From an uncultured Rubrobacteraceae bacterium (lineage in GTDB: Bacteria; Actinomycetota; Rubrobacteria; Rubrobacterales; Rubrobacteraceae), in NCBI GenBank assembly GCA_902805985.1, contig CADCUW010000529.1:1-11231 (forward strand): a DNA stretch of 11,231 nucleotides, given 5' to 3'. Positions 1 through 6,604 of this stretch are shown here, one piece after another; position 1 is the stretch's first letter, and the number at the start of each line of letters is the position of its first letter. The position numbers and the translations under genes are program-made. The notes below the pieces were generated by a model that saw only the letters and a program-made list of their open reading frames with translations, was not told the origin of the DNA and did not search any database.

Positions 1-62
1 GTCACGTTCTCCTGCAGCCAGCCGCGTATGGCGGCCCTGGCGTCCGTGTTGTTTGCGACCAT
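1..62 (-). CDS. Unknown protein, N-terminal 20 codons only (runs off the window)
   Basis: A minus-strand ATG at 62 opens a frame that runs off the left edge (MVANNTDARAAIRGWLQENV). The start is well supported: AAGGAG lies 7 bases upstream and overlaps the TAA stop of the acetyltransferase gene, so the two genes are only 11 bases apart and probably co-transcribed and translationally coupled. The fragment is a short hydrophilic stretch leading into an amphipathic helix. Acyl carrier proteins and acyl-CoA dehydrogenases can start this way, but 20 residues are too few to assign a family. The existence of the gene is much surer than its function. Confidence 0.7.
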   Translation of the reverse strand, partial: MVANNTDARAAIRGWLQENV

Positions 63-73
63 GTCTCGTCTCC

Positions 74-1261
74 TTATCTGAGCCAGAAAGTAGCTTCGCC
101 GTCGCCGATGTTATACGACCAGCGGGCGACCGACGTCGCCCGCTCGTGCTGCGCCTCGTCGGCGAACTTCGTCATGAGCGTGTTGCGCCGGTCGTTGCGG
201 TAGAAGAAGCCGAGCCGCAGCAGGTCCGAGGAGCGGGGTCCGGTCGGCGAATCGGTGAACCTGTACCGGATGATGTGGGCACCCGCCTCCCGGAAAAGCC
301 CGACGCTCTCCCTGAGCAGCGCCCGCGCCACGTCGCGGCGTCCCGGCAGCGTGACGAGATCCAGGACGTACCCGTCCTGGCCGCCCGAGACGGTCCGGAC
401 CACGGCGTAGCCCGCGAGCCCGCCGGCCTCCCGCACCAAGAGCACGGTGACGGGCCACTGGGGCGAGCCGGGCCCGTAGCGCCACCTCAGAAACGCCGCG
501 TCCTTCTCGACCACGCACGAGACGCCCGAGGCCACCTTCTCGAAGAAGGCGTCGAAGGACTCATCGAAACCCTGGGCTGGCACCACCTTCGGGCCGCCGG
601 CGAAGGCGCCGCCAAGAGCCTCATCCATCAGGCGCAGCCCTCCGTTCATCAGGCCCTTGACGGGGCCTGGTATCGGGGCGCGGGGCCGGGGCGGTTGGTA
701 GTCCTCGGGCTCCTCGGGTTGCTCCATACCCTCCGGGGACGGGCGGCCGTTCGGGGAGCTCTGCCCCTCCGGGCTCAGGAGGCGCTCTATCCGGGCCGGC
801 ATGGGGAGCCTGGAGACGTTCAGCAGCTTGGCCGCGTACTGGAGCTGGCCGGTGTCCACCGCGCCGAACTTGGACTGGACACCTATCACCTCGGGCACCA
901 TGTCCAGCGAGACGCAGTTCTCGCATTCTGAGAAGAACTTGCGCATGAGCATAAGGGCCTGGAAGCCGTAGTCCGGGTGGCCCATGTAGTCCCCCGGCGA
1001 GTGGGCGACGACCCGGCGGCCGTTGACCCTGTAGTATAGCGGTGTCGCCGCCAGATGGCCCACGATCTCCCCGTCCTCCGTCGCCGCGACCCAGCGGCGG
1101 ATCTCACCCGCCAGAGGGTGGGTCCCGAGCCACTCGTAGACGGTCTCGTAGAAGCTAAACTCCCTGACCTCGGGGAGGTAAGGGAACGCCTTGGCGCGCA
1201 GCCCGCCCACACCCCTGGCGTCACCCTCCTCGTACGGCCTGACCTTCGCCTTCTTCGCCAT
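74..1261 (-). CDS. GNAT-family N-acetyltransferase, two-domain type
   Basis: This 395-residue soluble protein probably transfers an acyl group from acyl-CoA to an unknown acceptor. Residues 5-150 form a first GNAT-like half (EIVGHLAATPLYYRVNGRRV, then GDYMGHPDYGFQAL). In this half the usual acetyl-CoA loop (Q/R-x-x-G-x-G/A) is replaced by DYGFQA, so it may not bind cofactor normally. Residues 165-205 are a Pro/Glu-rich linker. Residues 230-395 form a second half with the LRWRYG motif, GLAGYAVVR, a 'LRLGFFYRNDRR' segment and a terminal W-x-x-x-x-GD signature. This layout is familiar from acetyltransferases near polysaccharide or lipid gene clusters. The ATG is the codon immediately after an in-frame TAG and has no good Shine-Dalgarno, so initiation may depend on upstream translation (see the 25-codon frame at 1262-1339). 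The substrate is not predictable here. Confidence 0.8.
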   Translation of the reverse strand: MAKKAKVRPYEEGDARGVGGLRAKAFPYLPEVREFSFYETVYEWLGTHPLAGEIRRWVAATEDGEIVGHLAATPLYYRVNGRRVVAHSPGDYMGHPDYGFQALMLMRKFFSECENCVSLDMVPEVIGVQSKFGAVDTGQLQYAAKLLNVSRLPMPARIERLLSPEGQSSPNGRPSPEGMEQPEEPEDYQPPRPRAPIPGPVKGLMNGGLRLMDEALGGAFAGGPKVVPAQGFDESFDAFFEKVASGVSCVVEKDAAFLRWRYGPGSPQWPVTVLLVREAGGLAGYAVVRTVSGGQDGYVLDLVTLPGRRDVARALLRESVGLFREAGAHIIRYRFTDSPTGPRSSDLLRLGFFYRNDRRNTLMTKFADEAQHERATSVARWSYNIGDGEATFWLR

Positions 1262-1339
1262 CTAGTAGACGGAAGCCGCTTTGGGGGCTGTCATCTTCCA
1301 GGCTCCATACTCTTCGTCCCCCTCCAGGTCTCGGCGCAA
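1262..1339 (-). CDS. Possible 25-residue leader ORF abutting the acetyltransferase start
   Basis: On the minus strand a TTG at 1339 opens a 25-codon frame (begins MRRDLEGDEEYGAWK, ends AASVY) whose TAG stop touches the ATG of the acetyltransferase with no gap. Upstream is a weak purine-rich stretch (AAGAGAG) but no strong ribosome site. The arrangement could supply ribosomes to an acetyltransferase start that has no Shine-Dalgarno of its own. It could equally be chance: the frame is short and its third-position GC is only moderate. No family is recognised. Confidence 0.25.
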   Translation of the reverse strand: MRRDLEGDEEYGAWKMTAPKAASVY

Positions 1340-1479
1340 GGTTTTCTCTCTTCGGCAGGGTTCGTCACACGATCTAATTCAAGAGACAGAGTGTAATTGA
1401 GGCGCACCGCAAAATCCAAGCCGGAGGCGGCCTTCCCGCGCCGCGCCCGACCCGGACAGGGGGGGCGCCGGACGGATTT

Positions 1480-1506
1480 CCCGCCCGAACTTGAAGGTTC
1501 GGCGGG
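1480..1506. promoter_or_regulatory. Long dyad enclosing the -35 of the vanW promoter (candidate operator)
   Basis: CCCGCC-C-GAAC (1480-1490) and GTTC-GGCGGG (1497-1506) pair over 10 positions with a single bulged C. They surround TTGAAG (1491-1496), which is also the best -35 hexamer for the downstream operon. The inner GAAC...GTTC resembles the SOS box half-sites (CGAAC-N4-GTTCG) but with a 6-base spacer, so I do not call it LexA. Because it lies upstream of the inferred transcription start, it would act as DNA (an operator) or as an end for read-through RNA. Confidence 0.45.
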
Positions 1507-1519
1507 TTGCCCCGATAAT
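1491..1519 (+). promoter_or_regulatory. Promoter of the VanW-serine hydrolase operon
   Basis: TTGAAG (1491-1496), a 17-base spacer and GATAAT (1514-1519) make a sigma-70-type promoter, matching 4/6 and 5/6 of the consensus. The expected start is near 1526, giving a leader of about 60 bases before the TTG start at 1588. The match is by eye; no scoring was possible. Confidence 0.55.
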
Positions 1520-1572
1520 TAGCGCCTGCGCGTCGCTGCTACTTCATGAAAAGGCGGCGCGGGTCGCACTGT

Positions 1573-1578
1573 AGGAGG
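1573..1578 (+). promoter_or_regulatory. Ribosome binding site deciding the VanW start
   Basis: AGGAGG followed 9 bases later by TTG (1588). It is the only strong Shine-Dalgarno in the 5' part of this frame and argues for the TTG over the ATG at 1546. Confidence 0.7.
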
Positions 1579-1587
1579 GGCGGACGG

Positions 1588-3054
1588 TTGAAGGAAATAA
1601 GCAAGGAAGGCGGGCCGCGGGCCGCCCGGAGATCGAGTCGTGAGCGGCAGGATGCCAACGGCGCGCCGCCGCGCAGCCGCCGGTCGCGCAGCAAGAGTTC
1701 GCACTACGCCTTGCGGCGTGGGCTCGCCGTGGTGGCCGCCGTGGTGTGCTTCCTCTTCGCCGCGTTCGCGTTCGTGGACCTTCTCGCAGGAGACGCCGGC
1801 ATCCAGAGCGGCGTCAGGATCGGTGACGTCGACGTCGGCGGGATGACCAAGGAAGAGGCCAGGGCCGCCGTGGAGAAGAACGCCGCCGATACCTTCGAGG
1901 AGATCTCCTTCGGCGAGGGCCCTGACGCCGTATCCATGAACGCCGAAGAGCTCGGCGTCAGGGTCAACGCCGACGCCGCGGTCGAGGAGGCCTACGCCCT
2001 CGGGCGGACCGGCGGACCCTTCGCCCGCCTCTCTGACACCTTCGGCTCCTCCGTCGGCGGGACGCGGATCGACCTCAAAGCCAGCTACGATGAGCAGGCG
2101 GCCCAATCGGCCGTCGACAGGATCGCCGGCGACTTCAACCGGGGCCCCAAGGACGCCACCTTCACCGTCGCCGAGGGCGGCGACGTCAAGGTCCAGCCCG
2201 CCGAGAACGGCCGGACGCTGGACAAGGAGGCGACCCTTGCGAACCTCGAAGGGGCGCTCCAGAACATGAGCGGCCGGGTGCCGCTGGCCGAGGGTCAGGC
2301 CCCCAAACCGGAGATCACGACCGCCGAGATCCAGCAGAGCAAGCCCGAGCGGGTCATCGGGGAGTACCAGACGGACTTTCTCTGGGACTCCAACCCCAAC
2401 AGGAAAGAGAACATGAAGCTCGCGGCGGGCGCCGTGAACAACACGGTCGTGAAGCCGGGCGAGGTCTTCTCGTTCAACGAGCTGGCCGCTAAGCTCGACT
2501 ACAAGGAGGCAAAGACCTTCTCCGACGGCGGCGTGGGCATCGCCAACGGCGGCGGTCTCTGCCAGGTCTCCTCGACGCTCTACATGGCGGCCCAGTACGC
2601 GGGGCTCGAGATCGAGGAGCGCCACCCCCACTACGCGGTCCTGCCCTACATCAAGCCTGGCTTCGACGCGACGGTTTGGTTCGGCGACGAGTACGGCTAC
2701 GGCGTGCAGGACATGAAGTTCAGGAACACAACCGACGCCCCCATCCTCATCCGCGAGTGGGTGGACGAGAAGGGCTTTTTGAACGCCCAGATCCTCGGCC
2801 AGCCCACGGGCAAGAAGGTGGAGATGGCGACGGAGAAGATCTTCGAGGACACCACCCGCGGTATCCGGTGGGATACCTACAAGACGGTCACGGAGAACGG
2901 CGAGGTGACCTTCGACGACATGATCCACACCTACACGTACTCCTACAACCCGCCCCCGCCGGAGGACGGCCCGCACTACGATACCTCCGCTCCCAGGGTG
3001 TCGGGCTGGAACGACCCGGGCAACACCACCGGCTGGGCCGAAGTCCCCGAGTAG
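1588..3054 (+). CDS. VanW family protein with PG_binding_4 region, membrane-anchored
   Basis: This 488-residue protein has a basic, Arg/Ser-rich cytoplasmic tail (1-44), one membrane segment (about 45-66: GLAVVAAVVCFLFAAFAFV) and a large outer part. Residues about 75-235 look like PG_binding_4 repeats ('VGGMTKEEARAAVEKN...'). Residues about 254-395 are the VanW domain, with the diagnostic GGGLCQVSSTLY at 321-332 (Cys325) and 'VFSFNEL'. VanW proteins are named from glycopeptide-resistance clusters but are widespread, and their biochemical role is unsettled; a role at the peptidoglycan surface is inferred. I chose TTG at 1588 because AGGAGG (1573-1578) lies 9 bases upstream. The longer reading from ATG 1546 has no ribosome site and would put AGGAGG inside the gene. 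It ends in a Pro-rich tail, 45 bases before the serine hydrolase, in the same frame. It is not evidence of vancomycin resistance by itself. Confidence 0.88.
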   Translation: MKEISKEGGPRAARRSSRERQDANGAPPRSRRSRSKSSHYALRRGLAVVAAVVCFLFAAFAFVDLLAGDAGIQSGVRIGDVDVGGMTKEEARAAVEKNAADTFEEISFGEGPDAVSMNAEELGVRVNADAAVEEAYALGRTGGPFARLSDTFGSSVGGTRIDLKASYDEQAAQSAVDRIAGDFNRGPKDATFTVAEGGDVKVQPAENGRTLDKEATLANLEGALQNMSGRVPLAEGQAPKPEITTAEIQQSKPERVIGEYQTDFLWDSNPNRKENMKLAAGAVNNTVVKPGEVFSFNELAAKLDYKEAKTFSDGGVGIANGGGLCQVSSTLYMAAQYAGLEIEERHPHYAVLPYIKPGFDATVWFGDEYGYGVQDMKFRNTTDAPILIREWVDEKGFLNAQILGQPTGKKVEMATEKIFEDTTRGIRWDTYKTVTENGEVTFDDMIHTYTYSYNPPPPEDGPHYDTSAPRVSGWNDPGNTTGWAEVPE

Positions 3055-3099
3055 CGCGATGGACGCGGCAGGACCGAACATCCGCGGACGGGGCACCCC

Positions 3100-4602
3100 T
3101 TGAACTTCTTCCCGCGCAAGAAGATCTTCGGCCCGCGCACCGAAGCGCGGCGACGCCGCCGCCGGGTCCGCCTCGGCGTCTTCGCCGCCCTGCTCCTGGT
3201 CGCCGGGTTCGCCTTCTACCTGGCGATCAGCCTCTCGGGCGGCGCCCCATCAGCTGGCCTCGCCCCACTCTCTGAGGGAGGTTCCGAGGCAGACCGCGGA
3301 GACGACCCCCGGCCAAACGAGGAGGTCGCGCGGGCGGATCAGGTATCGGGAACGGAGAAGGAGAAGGCCCCGCTCGAGGAGCCGGCCCCCGACCCGGAGC
3401 AGAAGACCCCGGAGGCCGCCGCGTTCGTCGCGGTGGCGCCCGAGTTTCCGGGGGTAGGTCAAGAGAACGTCGGGACCGTCTACAGGAGCAGGATGGATCC
3501 GTCCTGGGCCTCGGTCCGGTTCACCCCCGAGGGCGAGAACAAGGACTTCGTCGTCTTCTCGCACAAGGAGGGGGACCTCTGGCGGGCCGAGAAGTCCATC
3601 AGGGCCGACGAGCCAGACTACCCGGACAACGACGTGGTCCCGCTCGCCGGGGTCCCGAAAGATCTACTGGACTACGTCTACGAGGAGAACCTCTTCGCCG
3701 CCGAGGTCCCCGAGCCCAAGATGGAGCGGGTGGACGGCCTGCCGGACGTGGGCCCCGCGGAGACTCCGCCCCTGGCGCCCGTCGCCGAGGACGTGCCGGA
3801 GGGCGAGCGGGAGCGGATCGAGGAGGGCGTCGGACAGCTCGAGGAGCGGGTCAAAGGTTACGACGGGGTGGCCGGCGTCTACGTGCAGGACCTCGACGTG
3901 GGCTACGGCTACGGGGTGCGGGCCGACGAGACGTTCTTCTCGGCCTCGATCATCAAGGTCCCCGTCATGGTCGCCGTCTACCGCAAGGTCGAGCAGGGCG
4001 AGCTGAGCTTCTCCCAGCCCGTCGAACTCAAGGAGGAGGACTGGGCCGCCGGCGCGGGCTGGCTGCAGTGGGAGGAGGCCGGCACGACGCAGACCGTCGG
4101 CGACCTGCTGCTCCTCATGATGACCCAGTCCGACAACGTGGCGACCAACGCCCTCATCCGCATGGTCGGGGGCCCGGAGTACGTGAACGACGTCGCCGAA
4201 TCACTCGGTGCCGAGGACACTCTCCTCTACCAGAAGGTCAGCAGCGAGCGGGGCGCCGCGCCCGGGCTCGACAACAGGACCACCCCGCGCGACATGGCGA
4301 CCATGTTCCAGAAGATCGCCGACAACGAGGCGGCGAGCGAGAAGAGCTGCGGGTACATGATCGACCTCATGATGACCAACGAGCTCGACTGGTGGCTCGA
4401 CGCAGGCCTCCCCGCAAACGTGTACGCGGCAAACAAGGCCGGCTGGCTCTACCAGGTCTACGGTGACGCCGGCATCGTAGAAGCCGACGGCCGCCGCTAC
4501 ACCGTCGCCATCCTCAGCAAGCACGGAGCCGCCACCGTGGACGAGGGCGCCGTACTCATAGAAGACCTGTCGAGAATAGCCTGGGAGTCGCAGGGCGGGT
4601 AG
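3100..4602 (+). CDS. Membrane-anchored serine hydrolase of the beta-lactamase/PBP fold
   Basis: This 500-residue protein has a very basic N-terminus (RRRRRRVR, 17-24), a membrane segment at about 25-46, an acidic Pro/Glu-rich stalk (58-108), a small folded region (about 125-195, 'GTVYRSRMDPSWASVRF') and a catalytic domain (about 235-500). The three active-site motifs are visible: SxxK as S283-I-I-K286, S344-D-N346, and K446-A-G448 in place of KTG. The omega-loop Glu-x-x-x-Asn of true class A beta-lactamases is not seen; the region reads 'PGLDNRTTPRDMA'. Antibiotic hydrolysis is therefore doubtful, and a peptidoglycan D,D-peptidase-like or unknown esterase role is as likely. The start must be TTG 3100: it is the only start codon between the in-frame VanW stop and the membrane segment, though its ribosome site is weak. 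It is probably co-transcribed with the VanW gene 45 bases upstream. Confidence 0.87.
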   Translation: MNFFPRKKIFGPRTEARRRRRRVRLGVFAALLLVAGFAFYLAISLSGGAPSAGLAPLSEGGSEADRGDDPRPNEEVARADQVSGTEKEKAPLEEPAPDPEQKTPEAAAFVAVAPEFPGVGQENVGTVYRSRMDPSWASVRFTPEGENKDFVVFSHKEGDLWRAEKSIRADEPDYPDNDVVPLAGVPKDLLDYVYEENLFAAEVPEPKMERVDGLPDVGPAETPPLAPVAEDVPEGERERIEEGVGQLEERVKGYDGVAGVYVQDLDVGYGYGVRADETFFSASIIKVPVMVAVYRKVEQGELSFSQPVELKEEDWAAGAGWLQWEEAGTTQTVGDLLLLMMTQSDNVATNALIRMVGGPEYVNDVAESLGAEDTLLYQKVSSERGAAPGLDNRTTPRDMATMFQKIADNEAASEKSCGYMIDLMMTNELDWWLDAGLPANVYAANKAGWLYQVYGDAGIVEADGRRYTVAILSKHGAATVDEGAVLIEDLSRIAWESQGG

Positions 4603-4789
4603 GTCTTTAGGTTCTGAGGTTTTAGCTTTGAGGTTCTTGGGCTGCGGGTGGCCGTGGCGTTCACCTGAACCCAGGCCGTCTGTCTCTCCTGCTACGATTC
4701 ACCCGGACGCTCCCGAAGTCCCGGATACACCGTCCCACCCGGCGGAAGCTGCGCATCCCCGGGCCTCAAAGCCTCAGAATCTAAAGGCC
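4603..4789. repeat. Large inverted repeat filling the gap between convergent genes; likely two-way terminator
   Basis: Arms at 4603-4633 and 4764-4789 pair as 6 + 8 + 8 bp (CTTTAG, TTCTGAGG, CTTTGAGG) with one mismatch and a 6-base bulge (TTTTAG, 4620-4625) in the left arm. The loop is about 130 bases with no convincing gene. The arms start directly after the serine-hydrolase stop and end directly before the murJ stop. The left arm is itself a near tandem duplication (TTTAG-x-TTCTGAGG then TTTAG-x-TTTGAGG). Transcripts from either side would end inside it, but there is no classical U-tract, so terminator function is inferred. Confidence 0.6.
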
Positions 4790-4790
4790 C

Positions 4791-6359
4791 TTAAGACCCG
4801 CGACGCCTGAGAAGCCCGGCCACCGACTTCAGCTCTTCCGTACGGAGGACGAACGCGACGCCGAGGTAGGCCGCCAGGGAGGCGCCGCCGACGGCGATGA
4901 GGATCAGGAGCCGTCCGGCGAAATCAGAGCCGGTGCCGAGGAGGGAGGTGCCGGCGAGGGCGACGGTGTACATGACGGCGCCGGCGGCCAGAATCTTCGC
5001 CAGCGAGGCGAGGATGCGGCGGCCGTCGATCCGGCCGATCTCCCCGCGGGTGGCGCCGAGGGCGAGTAGCGCGAGCACGCCGTAGGCGATAGAGAGGGCC
5101 AGCACGACGCCCACGGCTTCGAAGAGGTAGGAGAGGCCGTAGGCGAGCGCCGCGTAGACGAAGAGGATGCCGACGTTCAGGAGGGCCGGGGTCTTCGTGT
5201 TCTGGCGGGAGTAGAAGGCCCGGACGAGGAAGAAGTACGCCGAGTAGCCGAGCAGGCCTACGGAGTAGGCGACGAGCAGGACGGCGACGTTGCGGGTATC
5301 TGAGGCCTCGAACTCGCCGCGCTGGTAGAGGAGGCCCACGATGGGCCGGGCGAGCACGACCATCCCGACCGTCGAGGGCACCACGACGAAGAGCATGGTC
5401 CTCAGCCCGAACGAGAACGTCTCCCTGTAGCCTTCGGCGTCCTCCCTGGAGTGCTTCTCGGAGAGCTCGGGCATCAGGGCCGTCGCTATGGAGACCACAA
5501 AGATGCCGTAGGGCAGGGAGAATATGGTGAACGCGTAGGTCAGGTCCGCGTAGGCGCCGTAGCTGGTGGCGAGGTACGCGGCCACGAGTTGGAAACCGAC
5601 CGACGCCGCCACGAGCACGACCATCGGGCCCGCGAGCCGGGCTGTCGGCAGCAGGGCCGGGTGCCCGAGCTGCGGGCGGGGCCTGTAGCCGAGGGCGAAA
5701 AGCGTGGGGACCAGGGCGAGCGCCATCACCGCGACACCCACCGTCACCCCGAAGGCGAGGACGTAGAGGGCCAGGGAGCGGTCGGCATCCCGCAAAAAGA
5801 AGAAGGCCGCGAAGGAGCCTATGATGATCAGGTTGTTCAACACGGGCGCGAAGGTCGGTAGGAAGAACCGCCGGTGGGCCTGGAGCACCCCGGTCGCGAT
5901 GGTGGTCACGCCGTAGAAGATCATCTGCAAGGCGAAGATCCGGAAAAAGAACACCGCGTAGCCCTCGGCCTGCCGCACCTCGGCGGCGGAGAGCGTCGAG
6001 GCCTCCCAGTCGCTGACGAGCGAGACCAGCGGCCCGGCGAAGACTATACCTATGAAGGCCACGAGCCCCATGAGCGGCAGGACCAGCGTGAACAGGGCGT
6101 TCGTCAGGCGGCGGGCGTCGTCCTCGCCGTGGGACGTCATCCTCTCCACGAGCACCGGGATAAAGATCGAGTAGAGGATCCCGCCGATGAAGAGCTCGTA
6201 GATCAGGCTCGGCAAAAGCACCGCGACGGCGTAGGACTCCGCCACGACCGTCGCCGCCCCGAGCACCGCCGCCTGCGCCGACCACCGCAGGTAACCCGTC
6301 GCCCGTGACAAGACCGTCGCCGCGGAGATCGAGAGCACCGACCGGAGGATGCCGGTCAT
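4791..6359 (-). CDS. murJ: Murein biosynthesis integral membrane protein MurJ (lipid II flippase)
   Basis: This 522-residue polytopic protein of the MviN/MATE-like fold has about 14 hydrophobic segments along its length and is close to the usual family size. MurJ moves lipid II from the cytoplasmic to the outer face of the membrane for peptidoglycan synthesis. The N-terminal 'LSRATGYLR' gives Arg19 and Arg25, matching the conserved arginines of transmembrane helix 1. The helix-2 loop reads 'LIYELFIGG' (52-60) where proteobacterial MurJ has RR-x-F-AEG, so the charged residues there are not conserved. A different lipid-linked sugar flippase of the same superfamily remains possible. ATG at 6359 sits 3 bases from a repeat arm; the nearest purine stretch (GAAGG) is 12 bases upstream and part of that repeat, so the ribosome site is weak. 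It faces the wall-protein operon tail to tail. Confidence 0.85.
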   Translation of the reverse strand: MTGILRSVLSISAATVLSRATGYLRWSAQAAVLGAATVVAESYAVAVLLPSLIYELFIGGILYSIFIPVLVERMTSHGEDDARRLTNALFTLVLPLMGLVAFIGIVFAGPLVSLVSDWEASTLSAAEVRQAEGYAVFFFRIFALQMIFYGVTTIATGVLQAHRRFFLPTFAPVLNNLIIIGSFAAFFFLRDADRSLALYVLAFGVTVGVAVMALALVPTLFALGYRPRPQLGHPALLPTARLAGPMVVLVAASVGFQLVAAYLATSYGAYADLTYAFTIFSLPYGIFVVSIATALMPELSEKHSREDAEGYRETFSFGLRTMLFVVVPSTVGMVVLARPIVGLLYQRGEFEASDTRNVAVLLVAYSVGLLGYSAYFFLVRAFYSRQNTKTPALLNVGILFVYAALAYGLSYLFEAVGVVLALSIAYGVLALLALGATRGEIGRIDGRRILASLAKILAAGAVMYTVALAGTSLLGTGSDFAGRLLILIAVGGASLAAYLGVAFVLRTEELKSVAGLLRRRGS

Positions 6360-6360
6360 C

Positions 6361-6575
6361 CGAGCACGCAGCCTTCGGCGGCTTTCAGCCTGGCGCTGTC
6401 GCGCCTTGTCAGCACGTCTCTTCCGGGGACTCTCGGCACGCCGCTTCGCGGCTTTCAGCCGGTCGTCTGCTTGCGTAACGACGCCCGATACTCAAAACCC
6501 CTTCATGATATGCGGTCCGGCCGGGCTTGGGGCGTCTAAACTGCTGAAAGCGGAAGCCGAAGGCTGCGTGCTGAG
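6361..6575. repeat. Repeat cluster: long inverted repeat plus a direct copy between murJ and the binding-protein gene
   Basis: AGCACGCAGCCTTCGGC (6363-6379) with GCTTTCAGC (6381-6389) recurs inverted at 6543-6572: both blocks, 17 and 9 bases, match exactly and are separated by a few unpaired bases. A third, direct, degenerate copy (GGCACGCCGCTTCGCGGCTTTCAGCC) lies at 6435-6460, 72 bases after the first. A further small hairpin GGCGC-tgtc-GCGCC is at 6392-6405. This explains most of the 245-base gene-free gap. It looks like a REP/BIME-type dispersed repeat; no coding frame is convincing here. Confidence 0.65.
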
Positions 6576-6604
6576 GGTATTGCCGGGGCGGGCAGGCAAG
6601 CTCT

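Noticed and set aside
1480..1506. LexA SOS box upstream of vanW
   Set aside because: Half-sites fit, but the spacer is 6 bases instead of 4, so it is kept only as an unassigned dyad.
1519..3096. 525-codon open frame opposite the VanW gene, and several other long opposite-strand frames
   Set aside because: They are shadows of GC-rich coding sequence: low-complexity Arg/Gly/Val-rich translations with no ribosome site, while the plus strand encodes a clear VanW domain.
4628..4810. 60-codon frame in the loop of the inverted repeat
   Set aside because: It overlaps the end of murJ, has no ribosome site, and lies in the repeat loop; no protein-like features.
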